A stretch of 64,000 bases of DNA, from NCBI GenBank assembly GCA_964036155.1, contig OZ038423.1, positions 44,097,249 through 44,161,248 on the forward strand, read 5' to 3'. Below the pieces are notes generated by a model. It saw nothing but the letters and a program-made list of their open reading frames with translations. It was not told the DNA's origin and searched no databases. The position numbers were made by a program, and so were the translations under genes. This stretch comes from Diploscapter coronatus. Its lineage: Eukaryota; Nematoda; Chromadorea; Rhabditida; Rhabditidae. Below are positions 36,181 to 48,242 of this stretch, in pieces (position 1 is the stretch's first letter; each line of letters starts with the position of its first letter).

Positions 36181-37394
36181 ATAACGACAATTCTAGATAT
36201 CTTCATCTCTTTTTATTTCAAGCACCCAAATACTAGACGAATTAAATGTAGCTTAATCGAACTTTAGCCTTTCCTTAGAAAGTAGTCTATTTAATAGTCG
36301 ATAAGCCATTCTTTCAAATTCTATCGGTAGCCTGCTGTAGTTTTTACCGTGAGCTTATCATTACTAATTTATATGATTGATTGGAGAGAACGTCGATATT
36401 CAAAATTGCACTATTCGTCTCGTCTCTCTTCTACGCGACTCATTATTTCGTTTTTCTAAATCTGATTTCTAATTGCTGTGAATGAATATTGAGTTTCTCT
36501 TCAATTAATGATACATAAATTTTAAAATAGCGGGACGATTTGCGAATAGTCACGTTTCATTTTCATTACGGATTTACTGATTTTACTCAAAATTCAGCAA
36601 AAGTAATTCGTAAATCCCTCCTTGACATTGCATGTTGGGTAACATTAGACGGGATGGATAATCGCATAGTAAAACTCATCATTATCGACGGGAATAATCT
36701 GTCTGTAAACTGAATCACTTACGGTGTTTTGACCAGTCCGGTGTCATTCTTTTTTTGTTGAAAAATTGAATAAAACTTTTCATTTAATGATAACTTTTAA
36801 AGTGTTTTTCTCTGAAATATTCTAAAAAATAATTTCATCAACAACTATTCCGACATCTTCGAAAGAGGCGAGGGTGAGGGACATGTTTGGTAAGGCCTGA
36901 ATATCCTTTATTATCCCAAAATTCCATTATCATCATCAGAAATATCCCAAATAACAACATCATCTACAGAATATCATTCAGCACCATCTGTATAGCTTCA
37001 ATCAACAATAGATCAGCATTCGTCATTAGTTCATTCATTTTAGTTTTAGAAACGAAAATCTCACATTTTTCATCAACAATACTCGTCATCTATACCACTT
37101 CCATCAACCAATGTAGACTATTTCACCGGAAAAACTTCATCTTCACTAAAAACGATCTTAATAATCACTCATCAATAATAAATCCAAATTCTTCATTCCT
37201 GCTTGCATGAACGTCTCCATTCTCCCGCTATCTTTCAGGAGGTGGATTATGCTTCACATATTCAGCTAAAATCAAAACATAATTCCAATATCTTCCGAAC
37301 AGAGTTCAATTCGTCTCAAATCGACTCAATTCGACTCGGTTCACCTTGTAATCTCTAAACGAAATTACAAAATCTCACAAATTCCATCAACAAT
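36181..37394. repeat. Dispersed repeat B, copy 2
   Basis: Direct partner of 8513-9806. The similarity ends sharply at CATCAACAAT, where an LTR-like sequence starts. The 9.8-kb copy continues with unrelated sequence. Confidence 0.75.
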
Positions 37395-37745
37395 GTTGCG
37401 ATAACTTGCAACAATCGGTTGTGCTGATTTATGCAATTACACAGAGCCAATTTGATGGCGTCAAATTGGCATATACTATCTCTAGTAAGTATGGCTGGAG
37501 AGTATAAATAGCAGTGCATTTCAATAGAGCACGTTTTCACCTTCAGATCCAAGGACAGACACCAGGAGAGCTCGAGGTACTACTTCTACAGTTTCTGCGT
37601 CTACCTCTACTCATCCACTCCTCTTCGGACCGGTCCAATCACCTCTTCCCTCTCTCTCTATCTCCATAACTCTACTTCTCTCCACCCACACATTTGCAAT
37701 AAACTACTGTAACCCGAGATTGCTTTTAATTGATTGCGATACACA
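37395..37745 (+). other. LTR-like module (TATA box, polyA signal)
   Basis: Starts TGTTGCGATAACTTGC and ends near GATTGCGATACA. It has a TATAAATAG promoter-like box near 37505 and AATAAA near 37698, about 45 bases before the end, the usual LTR order. ACAAT flanks both sides in one reading, but the sequence beyond does not resume repeat B, so this is not a clean solo LTR. A further TATAAAAGG ... AATAAAGT module at about 38356-38465 has a similar layout. The remainder of 37746-39282 shows no gene. Confidence 0.35.
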
Positions 37746-39282
37746 ATTGTACATATACAAAACGTTCGCCATTTGCCTGACCCAGCGATTTTGCTTATCA
37801 CTCTTTTTTTCTCTATTCTATTGTTCTCTTGTCATCCCTCAATAAAGAGATGACCTCCTCCTCTACCGTGCCCCAAAACTTTGTTCTTCCGATCGGACAG
37901 GGCAGAACACGGCTGCTGTTATTTGTTCCATTCCCACAGATGAAATAAATCTTCAAATGTTAATTCGCATGACAACAAGGAGAATGGCAATTTGATCAAT
38001 CTATTTCTCTGAGATTGAGTAGCAGACCCCTCCACATAGGGAAGAATGCTAGGAAAAAAAAATTTCTCTGAGATTGTCAGTCTGTGCGTTCTTAAGCACC
38101 CGGTAAAGTGACCGACATCATCATTTCATCTACTTCTGTCGTGCCTGCTTAATGGTCTTTCAAATCTGATCATTATAGCATAGGTTTCTGAAATTCTAAA
38201 CGTCAAATTTATGCGACGCAGTTTTTTAGTTATTATTATTCTAATATTTGATCCATTTATCCTTTTTTATCTGTTTTTCATTTCCGCCAGAAAAGATCTG
38301 GTGCATTGACCTCACCCCGGTTCTGCTTCTATCCCCTCTCTCTAACTCAATCATATAAAAGGAGGAACAAGACTGAGAGGATTCTGCTAAGATTCGATTA
38401 CCATAAACCGTCCTTTGATTTTATATGGTTCCTCGGTTCTGGCTCTATTCCGTTCTAATAAAGTTTGTTGAATTAATAAAACTCTTTGCATCCTGAACTC
38501 AATCTCCAATTAACACCTACGATTGAAACCAAAAGGGCAAGAGCTAACGTGCTTGCCATAAAACTCGTGATATTCAGAAGCAAACATTTCTGTGAGCTTT
38601 ACTTCTTCATCTTTCAAATAAGATTTTATTGATAAGCTTTAATAAAGTTCAGAGCTTTAATCTTTTCCCCAATCCAGATCCCGTTCAATTCTACTTCATT
38701 CGCACTTGCTAGACAGACTACGATCATAAATGAAGACAATTTTAACCCAAAGGCTTTTTGAAAGTGGTCACGAACATCTCCAAAATCACCTGCATAATCA
38801 ATGAAGAGGAAATGGTTAATGAAAAGATACAGAAAATACCGAGTAAGTGACCCAAAGATCCATTCACCAAATTCTATGGTCTTTTTTTTCTTCCTCACTT
38901 AATTTTTAGTTTCAAGTCGTATATTTCCGACACAGAATCATATCATTTAAAAATAGGATTACATTCATTTCTAAATCATTATTTTAGGAGGAAAAGTTCT
39001 GTTTACTTTTTCAATATTTTCTCCTCAAATTTTCATATTCCGATTTGAGAAAAAATAATGATTCATTGCTCTATTGCAAATATTACCCTTTCAGATATCG
39101 CCCAGCTGCGTTACTTTCTGCCATTTGAATGTTTTCGTGTTTTTTTTCTATCTTGTGAACGGCCATTCTTTCTTTGACTCTTCCATCTTACAACCGCTTC
39201 CTCTAAACAAATCTCTCAGAACAAAACCATTTCGTCTATTTTTATTCTCAAATCGATTTTTAACCTAAAATTTGAATTTCAG

Positions 39283-40762
39283 ATATCGTATCTCAAATAA
39301 TGTCTGTCTAAATCGGCATTATTCGAAGTCTAAATCCTCGAATGTTAATGGACTGCCGAAAAACGGAAAAGATGTAACAAGAGGCATGCGATTGATGGTT
39401 GGATATACACCGGCGTGTCGTATGAATACGTAAGTAACTAAAGAGAATTAGAAGTAAAAATATAATTTGTCAATTTTCCTGAAATTAAATTACGAATTCA
39501 GGACACCAACGCATATGAGAAGTTGCTTGAGAAGGGCCGTAATCGATTGAAAATGGGCGATCTGAAAACCATGAAGGTCAACGGATTCTACCAAACTGAC
39601 GACTTCAAGCAGAAAAATGGCTCAAAGGTTGCCCCCTAAAATGTGTCCCAGGATTCAATTATTTAATTTAACTTTAGGCATTTACGACTCTCTTCAGTCA
39701 GACTTGGACGCGACTGATCAAACAGCCTCGCTACTACTGTCTCGACGAGGACTGCACCTTCGCTAATTACGATAGAGCTACGATGCTCAGCCACTGCCGA
39801 AAGATGCACAAGCAAGATGCAGATTGTTTTGAGGATAGAATTGAGGTAGATTTTCTCCTATTTTTAAAAATCAATTTTAAAATCCAGGACTGGAAACAGG
39901 ACGACGTCAAGAGAGTGTCCCAAAAGCTTTTTGGAAACCCGACTGATGCATTTCAAATGATGCCGAAGCAATGGAAATCGGCAAATGAGGAATTATATCT
40001 TTCATCTTTGCGCACAAGAATGCGCGAAGTTGACAAGATATACCAGAAGGACACGGGAACTTCGGTAAATCAATGTCAAATATTGATTGATTTTGTCAAA
40101 ATTCAGCTGCGCGACGATGAGCCTTCTAAAACTGAAACCGTTAGCAGTGGTAAACAATCGAAGCCCAGGGATGAATCCAAATCGGGTTCTGAAGTCGACA
40201 TTGAATGCCATATCTGCAATACAAATCTTCGGATTTCTAGTGCAGAACAAACAGAAGTAATTCATTTAGCTTATTTATTAGTAATAAATATAATAAGTGT
40301 AAACCTTGATAACTCAATAAATACCGTATGTTCCATAATTACTTTCTGAAGTAATTTTCTTCAAGAAAAATAGAATATAAGAAAATCTCTTTAAATCGGC
40401 TCAGGACTTATTTCATCAGTCAGTTTTGAATTTTAATTGATTCAAAGGCAAATGTTTAGGCAATAAATATTTCCTACACTAGGATTAGGTTTGGGAAAGC
40501 CTCTAAAACTTCATTTTTCTTCTAAAGTTTTTAAAACATGAGTTCAGTGTGTTAGTTTTAGACCGTGTTGGCGCACTTCGTTGTTCATTACGCCAAGGAA
40601 TATGGAGCAGAACGATTTAGTTGCTGCCATTGCAAACAGACTTCTGCTCGACGTGAAGGTATGCGAATTCATTACCTAATAAAACATGGTGACGTTGCTG
40701 AAGCAGAAGCATTCACCGACAACATTACGATAAATAACTTTAATGCTCCACGAAAAAATTAA
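39283..40762 (+). CDS. C2H2-type zinc-finger protein, 3' end truncated
   Basis: Exons at 39283-39429, 39502-39629, about 39678-39843, 39888-40070, 40109-40256 and 40561-40762. One finger-like unit reads YYCLDEDCTFANYDRATMLS followed by H-x3-MH. The second begins ECHICNTNL and runs across an intron to LAHFVVH. The third is CCHCKQTSARREGMRIH then LIKH. Such proteins are usually nuclear and bind DNA. The start is not found; upstream exons are likely. The final exon reads past the point where the paralogue at 56.2 kb splices: its donor ACG|GTAAAT is ACG|ATAAAT here (40730), so translation runs on to INNFNAPRKN and stops. An acceptor-like TTTCAG remains at 40764. The paralogue's downstream exons are not visible here. 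Confidence 0.65.
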
Positions 40763-42065
40763 TTTCAGGTGTGTGTGTGTGTTATTGTGTGGCGGGAAGT
40801 GATGTTCGTCTACCTCCTCGTGGTACTTCCTGGATATCCTGCAAAGGGTAACTGAACGGCGAACGACAATTAATCTATGGAAATCTCAAAATATTTTAAA
40901 AATTACCTTTGAAATGGACAATAAATCATGTTTAATTAATAAACGAATAGTTCAAAAACCAGAAAAAAAGTTTTCATAACCATGCATGCTCTAACATTTC
41001 CATCTTTGCAATTATCTTTCATATAAAATCACGAAGAATCATATCGTTTATGCTCTGCATTTCCCTTGCTAATACACTCATTCGATTTTGTTCGTTAACA
41101 AACACAAACCACGTCTTTACTCCCAAAATACGTTTATCACGAAGAAAATATTTCAGACAATGTGCCATTCTTCAATATCGGAGATTAAAAACGTCTTGAA
41201 GTTCATTCTTCATGCCCTTTTTCTTTTCCAGGGGACAAAATAAAGGGAGACAAAGCAGCGTGCCCTTTGAATAGTTCACCTCATTTCGCCAATTGCGCCA
41301 AAGAACTCAAATTCATAATTTTTCGTCATTATCTCCCGTTTGTACATGATTTCTTTTTCTCTCTTCAATTTCGATATCTTTTGTGTAGAAATACTCCATT
41401 TAGATAGGGACCGCCAAGCCCCGCCCCTTTCACTGGATTCAAAAGTGTCCATAGTCGATAGCCCTTTCGATTATCGCCAATTTTTATTGTTTTACTTTTG
41501 TTTTTCGTAATTTATCGGTACCTACTATACAATTCGATACCGCTCTTTCACGTGGTGATATCGATTTATTGATTGGATGCGAAAGAAGACCGCAAATGCG
41601 CGTCAAATTATAGCAATGCTAATATTTCGACTTATGAAAGAGGTACATCATTTTTTTGGATGAATCGGTACACCTAGTTGACATGTGCAACATATGCAGA
41701 AATTAGAAAAATCCTAGTACCCGCAACTGAGATCCTGATAACCCGCGAAATATAAAAGAAGCCAACGCTGAAATGAAGGAGAGTGCAGAGAAAAAGATCC
41801 CCAAAGGCAGGGAAAGAAAGGGAGGAGCGAGGGGCACAGTGCCTTTTGCAGATAGGCCACGCCCCTTTCCCTTGTCCACGAAAAGGAGCGATTTTCCCGA
41901 TTTCTCGCGTTAAATTTTATCATTTTTTGTTAGTGACGTATTTTTTCGCGGTTTTTTCGGTGGGGATGGTTAGAGGGGCGCCTCAGCCCCTGAAAAATAT
42001 AGGAAACATAGTGCCAGAGTGAATTTGGCAGAATGGCTGGCGGTCCCTACTTTAAGGTGATCAAA
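40763..42065. other. Intergenic, no gene seen
   Basis: It starts with a short GT repeat (about 40770-40783). Small similar patches GTGCCTTT(T/G) with flanking purine tracts occur near 41260 and 41840, possibly remnants of a repeat. No exon chain could be built. Confidence 0.4.
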
Positions 42066-42321
42066 AAGCTTTTTTTTTGCGAAGTTTGGCTAAAGTTGGA
42101 TAATAAACGCTAAATACGGACGTCTTAGGCCCAAATGCCTCGGGAATTTTTGCAAAAACTATGACTCGACCCAGCTTCGATCTGGGGACCCTTAGTGCTT
42201 TACAACAGCTGTGTGTTAGACTAATGTGATGCCACTACACCATCGAGCCGATGTTCGTCCGGTCTTACCTTCGGCTGTTCTTCTAGGCAAAACTAGGCGG
42301 GAAAAGATCGAGAAAGCGTTA
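42066..42321 (-). mobile_element. tRNA-derived SINE-like element, copy 2
   Basis: Minus-strand copy of the 11.3-kb element with the tRNA-like core at 42162-42249 (A and B boxes, acceptor stem and the enlarged anticodon loop all kept). The 3' end is again an A run followed by GCTTTTTGA, identical to copy 1, and the 5' end reaches TAACGCTTTCTCGAT. It differs from copy 1 in the core by no base I could find. The 177-bp satellite begins about 70 bases beyond its 5' end. Confidence 0.75.
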
Positions 42322-42390
42322 TTTTCTTCTCCTCTGCGTCTCTCACCCCTCCCCCTTTCGGTCCCCGTTGAAAAGAGCCGCGAATATCGA

Positions 42391-43790
42391 TTCATGGCGA
42401 TAGCCTGCGTCTTTTCATTTTAAACTTTTAGAAAATAAAAAAAACTAAAAGTTGATTTTTTGAAAAATTTAAATTATCAATTTTTGTCATTCGTTCATTT
42501 TCATTGTGCAAGTATTGGCAAATATTCAATAAGATATTGTTTTATATCCTACGAAGAACCACATGTTGATTCATGGCGATAGCCTGCATTTTTAGTTTGA
42601 AATTCACAAAATAAAAGATTTTAAACATCCTTTTGAAAATAATTAAAATTTAATCCGTGATTTTGTCATTCGTTCATTTTCATTTTGTGCAAATATGAGT
42701 TAGTTTTCAATCAGATATTTTATATCCTACAAAGAGTCACATCGGTTCATGGCAATAACCTGCGTCTTTTTTCATTTTAAACTTTAGAAAATAAAAAAAA
42801 ACTAAAAGTTGATTTTTTGAAAAATTTAAATTATCAATTTTTGTCATTCGTTCATTTTCATTGTGCAAGTATTGGCAAATATTCAATAAGATATTGTTTT
42901 ATATCCTACGAAGAACCACATGTTGATTCATGGCGATAGCCTGCGTCTTTTCATTTGAAATTCCGAAAATACATTTTTAAATATTGATTTTTTGAAAAAA
43001 GTAAAATTTTACTACTCATTCATTCTCACTGTGGGAACATTAATCAACTTTCAACAAGATATTATTTGATATTCTACAAAGAACCACACCTTGATTCATG
43101 GCGATAGCCTGCGTCTTTTTTCATTCGAAACTTTTAGAAAATAAAAAAACTAAAAGTTGATTTTTTGAAAAATTTAAATTATCAATTTTTGTCATTCATT
43201 CATTTTCATTTTGTGCAAATATGAATCAACTTTCAACAAGATATTGTTTTATATCCTACGAAGAGTCACATGTCGATTCATGGCGATAGCCTGCATTTTT
43301 AGTTTGAAATTCACAAAATAAAAGATTTTAAATATCGACTTTTGAAACAATTAAAATTTTATCAATTATTTTGTCATTCGTTCATTTTCATTGTGCAAAT
43401 ATGAATCAACTTTCAATACTATTTTATATTCTACAAAGCCACATGTTGATTCATGGCGATAGCCTGCATTTTTAGTTTGAAATTCAGAAAATAAAAATGT
43501 TTAAATATCGACTTTTGAAAATAATTAAAATTTTATCAATTATTTTGTCATTCGTTCATTTTCATTGTGCAAATATGAATCAACTTTCAACAAGATATTG
43601 TTTTATATCCTATAAAGAGTCACATCGGTTCATGGCAATAATCTGCGTCTTTTCACTTTAAACTTTTAGAAAAAAAAACTAAAAGTCGACTTTTTGAAAA
43701 ATTTAAATTATCAATTTTTGTCATTCATTCATTTTCATTTTGTGCAAATATGAATCAACTGTCAATAAGATATTCTAGTCACTTTATAGG
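42391..43790. repeat. ~177-bp satellite, 8 units
   Basis: Units begin TTCATGGCGATAGCCTGC at about 42391, 42570, 42746, 42927, 43095, 43277, 43450 and 43629 (spacings 168-182). Two sub-types occur, one with ACTAAAAGTTGATTTTTTG and one with a TTTAAATATCGACTTTTG block. All share CATTCGTTCATTTTCATT and GATATTGTTTTATATCCTA. It lies between SINE copy 2 and the F-box/kelch gene. Confidence 0.9.
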
Positions 43791-44109
43791 GTATAAAATA
43801 ATAAGCACCGTATTTCCCGGTAGAAGTCCCAGGGCGTCTATTTTCAACCTTCCCAATCTTCTAAAATTCGAACTTTCAAACTGTCATAACTTTTCATCTG
43901 ATAAATAAAAAGTATACGTTTTATATCGGGAGTAAGACGAAGTATAGTTTGAAAATATTGGAGTAAGAATTGAACAAAAATCACCGGAACCGGAATCGGC
44001 GTTCCGTTTCGTCCCCGTTCTCACTCCAAAGAATGATAAAAATAGTTAATATCATTATGTGGGTTAGATAATGCATAGTTTGACAGCTTTGAGATGTCCT
44101 TCTATTAGA

Positions 44110-44345
44110 AAATACAGTATTCGAGGCCATAAATTCTGGGTAAAATTTGAATATCCTATCTGAGATCAATTATTATTTTAAACTTTAATTTGAACGTTAT
44201 CGATTTTCCGTTTCTTCATTGATTGATCGAGAATTATTGCCGCCGTTTCGATGAATAGGCAGACATTTGACGAAAGTGTAGACCTTTGAAATGATAGAAT
44301 GGTAGACTTTCTGCCATTTTAGATTCATTGATTTAAATTATTTTG
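44110..44345. repeat. Repeat D, copy 1 (pair 47470-47705)
   Basis: Matches 47470-47705 in the same orientation: GTAAAATTTGAATATCCTAT, CGTTATCGATTTTCCGTTTC and GCCGTTTCGATGAATA are shared. The two copies bracket the F-box/kelch gene and the SL RNA pair. Confidence 0.7.
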
Positions 44346-44776
44346 AAATTCATTAATGGATTGAGATTACTATAAAATAAATACTGGATTTGATTACGGA
44401 ATTTTTGGAATAAAATATTTTCGAGAATATTTTTACTTCAGTTGCAATTATCCCTTATCACTTTTGGGTGTCTTCGAGAGTTGTCTGTATCATGTGCATT
44501 GAAATTAAATTATTGTTATTTCACATTTTACTGAAAGAAGTTTTAGGTGAAAGTAATGATAATCATATCAACAAACTTTATTTCATTGTCGACGACTGGT
44601 AAATACTCCAACGTGAAAATTGTTCAAATTTACAGCCAATACCCAATACAAAGTCTTCAATTTGAACATAAATAACAAGTAGAGATGGGATATCGAACTA
44701 AGGTTCCTTTCTCTTCAGAAGGACCTTACCACTGTATTATAGTCGCGTATATAAATTCAGCTATTCGAATATGCAT

Positions 44777-46121
44777 TCAGCTGAGAAGGCAGCTATCCTT
44801 GTTAGTACGATTAGTGCGCGTTATCTTTCCAGCACTTTCGCTAGTGGCAGGCAAGTTGCTCGATATTTCCACTTCTCGCCATTTATTTGTTTGTGGATCG
44901 TATTCCTCGATGGAATTGCAAAAATTTTCAAATACTCTTCTTTGATATCTAAGTTAACAACTATTTCGTATAAAGATATGCAACATCTCAGCTCACCCTC
45001 CGATTGCATACAATTTCCCGTTAGCGACAACAAGTGAGTGATAATATCTTGCATGATTCATATCAGCGATTCGAGAAATTCGACTGCCAACTGGAGCTGA
45101 GGGGTCGAAACACAGACAGGATTTGAATACTCTATTATCACTAAATATATAATGATACATTATTTATCATATAAAATTAACGACTCCCATCCTCCAGCTA
45201 TGTAAATTTTTCCATTTAGCGATGCAACTTCGAAAAAATTTCGTTCTTCTGGAAGCTCTCCAATTTCAACCCATTCCCGTTCATCGTCTGATAGTCGATA
45301 TATTTTTTTATTATTCCATTTTCCATAAATAACTGAATATCCACAATTACAATAATGAATATGCTATAATGTGACCGTATAAAAGCTCATCGTATGTTAT
45401 TGTTTGAACACAACCAATTGGAAAAGGAAAAGCAGGTCCTGTTTGCCATCTTCCATCTACTAAAACCTGAATAAATTATTCCGTGGACTTTCATTCGATC
45501 TTCTTACATCAACTCGATTTGTATTTTTCCTTGTTTTAGGATCTTCTCCACCCAAATAATACAACTTGTCTTTGAAATAAGCCACAGATGCCCAACGACG
45601 CCATTCAGGAGGATCTGGTCCTGCAAAGAATGCAATAAAATTAAATCAATCTACTGGCTTTTGTAATGCTACCTCTAGTGATTTGTCGAGTATTCAGATC
45701 GAAAATTTCAAATATTTCGTAATAAGCTCTAATTGTGAAAATCTAAAATTACAAAATTAGCAATGTCAAATCAAATAGTTCACTTTATCTTTTGTAGTCG
45801 CTACTTCATATAACTCTAAGCAGGTACTAAATTCCGCAATCTGCTCAGCAGAATTAGTATGCGAATCAAACAGACAAATTTTTCCTTTGCATATATTGCC
45901 GTTTTTATAAGGCACTAAATACTAAAGTTAACTTTCGAAAATACAAGAAATATTTCCCTACGATAGAATAAAGTGTTCCTGTCGAGCACGAGCGCTATCG
46001 GGAAATATTTCCTAATTATTTGCATCATCCGTTTATTAGTCCAGGCCAATTGTCCCAGGTCTTTGAATTCGGGATATTCGCAGATCAACAATATAATTTC
46101 GACTGGTAACTTGGCTAGCAT
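44777..46121 (-). CDS. F-box / kelch-repeat protein
   Basis: Exon 1 from ATG 46121 encodes an F-box (MLAKLPVEIILLICEYPEFK then LAWTNKRMMQIIRKYF). It is followed on the minus strand by seven or so short exons encoding kelch blades. Visible blade signatures are WASVAYFKDKLYYLGGEDP, VEIGELPEERNFFEVASLNG then IYIAGGW, and YYHSLVVANGKLYAIGG, then SIEEYDPQTNKWREV. The last exon ends DSCLLS and TGA at 44777. Kelch propellers bind substrates and the F-box binds Skp1, so the likely role is an SCF ubiquitin ligase adaptor. In animals kelch repeats are more often joined to BTB-BACK. The F-box is closely similar to that of the 31.5-kb gene. Two inner junctions (near 45350 and 44950) could not be phased exactly. 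Confidence 0.7.
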
Positions 46122-46779
46122 CTTTGTTAGGAGACCTAAATGATCACCATAGTATTATTTCAAAATGGAAATAGTAAAAGAGTATTGATTGAATGAGAAA
46201 GTGCAATTAATGAGTTTGAAATTGATGATTGAAGAAAGGAGAATGAAACTACTAAATTGATCCCTCGCAATTCTTATCAGACTAAAACTCGATTCCTAAA
46301 CGCGGTTTATCATTTAAGGGCCATTCCACGAATAAACAAACAACTGTCAAAGGGGGTCCGGGCAATTGCAAAAGTGTCCCGGATCAGGACTGTAACGGAA
46401 TTCCGTTCCGTTTTATTCTAAATGTTGAGCATTTTCGGAATTCCGTATTCCGTGAACGATTTGACTGTAAACAGGAGGTACAAAGAAACTTTTGCTATAA
46501 TAGATTTTCGAAAAAATAGATCTATCAACTAAAAATGGCTCTTACAGGAAATTACATAGCGGGTAAATTACCGCCTGCAGGCTCATTATTCATTAAATTG
46601 ACCGCTATTGGGGATCTGCTACAAGTGATTCGGATAAAACAAGTCAGAGTTCAATTAGCAATGACAGTTACAACGGATTGCTGCATGCGATGCTTCGTCT
46701 CAACTCTCGCAACTTATTCGATAAAAATTATTAGCTGGATAAAGAATAAAATACTCCATTTTTTCCTCGTGCTATAATT

Positions 46780-46874
46780 TCCGCTTCCCAATTTGGAAGC
46801 GTTCCAAAATTGTCTAGACCACTTCTTTCGAAGAGTCAGAACGTTTGAATACCTCAAACTTGGGTAATTAAACC
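46780..46874 (-). ncRNA. sls-1: SL1 spliced-leader RNA gene
   Basis: The first 22 nt (46874 to 46853) equal the nematode SL1 leader exactly (beginning GGTTTAATTACCCAAG). A splice donor GTATTC follows, then a stem-loop region (GACTCTTCGAAAGAAGT), an Sm site AATTTTGGAAC and a perfect 3' hairpin CGCTTCC/GGGAAGCG. Length is about 95-100 nt as in known SL1 RNAs. CCGATATT lies 24-31 bases upstream, at the spacing of CCGAATATT before the U2-like gene. SL RNA donates the capped leader in trans-splicing of nematode mRNAs. No 5S rRNA gene is adjacent, unlike the C. elegans tandem cluster. Confidence 0.92.
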
Positions 46875-47096
46875 GAGGATGACGGTGAAACATGGATAAT
46901 ATCGGCAGTTTGTGTTGTATTTGGGCAACAATTTATTTCTTTCTTTCACTGTCTAGTCTCCTTCACTGTCCTCTATCTATCGCAAAATTGTCAGATAGTC
47001 CTTCGTTTTGAGAGAATAAGAAACGAAGACAAGTTGCACTCTTGCTCAGAATACGATACGAAGTGTCATAATCACTCAAAACCCATCGATAGCTTC

Positions 47097-47193
47097 GGTT
47101 TAATTACCCAGTTTGAGGTATTCAAACGTTCTGACTCTTCGAAAGAAGTGGTCTAACGAAATTTTGGAACAGTCTTCCACAGGAGGGCACAAA
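47097..47193 (+). ncRNA. SL1-variant RNA gene (21-nt leader)
   Basis: Divergent partner of the SL1 gene 222 bases away. The leader reads GGTTTAATTACCCAGT..., one A shorter than SL1. From the donor GTATTC through GTTCTGACTCTTCGAAAG the two genes are identical. The Sm site is AAATTTTGGAAC and the 3' hairpin GTCTTCC/GGAGGGC pairs with wobbles. The CCGATATT upstream motif of the SL1 gene is not present at the matching position. It may produce a shortened SL1 variant or be a recently decaying copy. Confidence 0.8.
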
Positions 47194-47469
47194 TGAAGTA
47201 AATCATCAAACAAAATCTGTGTTTGTGTCACTCAAATAAAATATTCGCGAAGTTTAGTGATTTTATGTTTCAGAAACTTGAAATGTTTCGTAATAATTCT
47301 AGTATTCTTCTATATTTGAAATTTAAAAACTTTTAAACTTGCGAGTTTTCGTGAAAAATTGCCCCTTCATAGATCAAATTTTACTGCATTCCATTTTCTT
47401 ATGTAAAAATAACAATTTTTCCTCGAAAAATGTAATATTTCTATTTATTCTGAACATACTGACTAGAAT

Positions 47470-47705
47470 ATATTTTCGAGATCATAGTTTTGGAGTAAAA
47501 TTTGAATATCCTATCTGAGATCAATTATTATCTTAAAGTTTGATTTGGACGTTATCGATTTTCCGTTTCTTCGTCGATTACGAATTATTGTCGCCGTTTC
47601 GATGAATAAGGCAGGTATTTGATGGGAGTGTAGACCTCTGAAATGATACGAGTGATCGTTTTTTAGCCCCCTTAGATTCGTTGATTTATAATTTCCGGTA
47701 CATGT
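47470..47705. repeat. Repeat D, copy 2
   Basis: Direct partner of 44110-44345. The sequence from here to 48242 contains no exon I can support. Confidence 0.7.
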
Positions 47706-48242
47706 GGACGTAGAATCGAAATTTCTCGTCGTACGCGTTTTTTCCGATACGCACTCAGAATTTTAGGTACATTTCAGGTACGCGTGAAAAATGCGAAATT
47801 AATTTTTTAGTTCATCAGAAAGTTAGAAAAAACCAAAATTATTAACGTTTTGTTATTGCAGCCTGTTTTTCTCACCCTACTTTATCACAAGATTTTGCAG
47901 TTCGGTAGCAAACATCAATGTTTTTCCGCAAGTAAGTGATAAGGTCTTGAAGTAAGATATTGTTTATCAGATCTATGGAAGTTTCGGTCAAAATAATAAT
48001 TGCTTTGAAAATATAATAGTTGATGTAAACAAGTCTAAAAAATACATTTTGGATAGATTTTCAATTGAAAACATGTACCAGAAATGTACTCATAAAATAA
48101 TAATTAGGTGGGAAAACGACATTTTGGAATTGTCGCGACGCCGCTTCATGACGATATCGTTTGTAAAGTGAAAGCGTTTGCCTACCCTATCCTAGCCATA
48201 CAGTTTATTTTACCCTGGACACGACGTCGCGACAAACCCAAA

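Noticed and set aside
38626..38898. A 90-codon minus-strand frame
   Set aside because: No domain, no homologous partner in the window and low-complexity start; treated as chance.
42226..42423. Protein-coding frame over SINE copy 2 (and 62009-62290)
   Set aside because: The shared peptide is a translation of the tRNA-like element and its head in an antisense frame.
46801..47170. 75-bp inverted repeats that look like transposon ends
   Set aside because: The arms are the bodies of two divergent SL RNA genes (SL1 leader, donor, Sm site, hairpin), which explains the symmetry.
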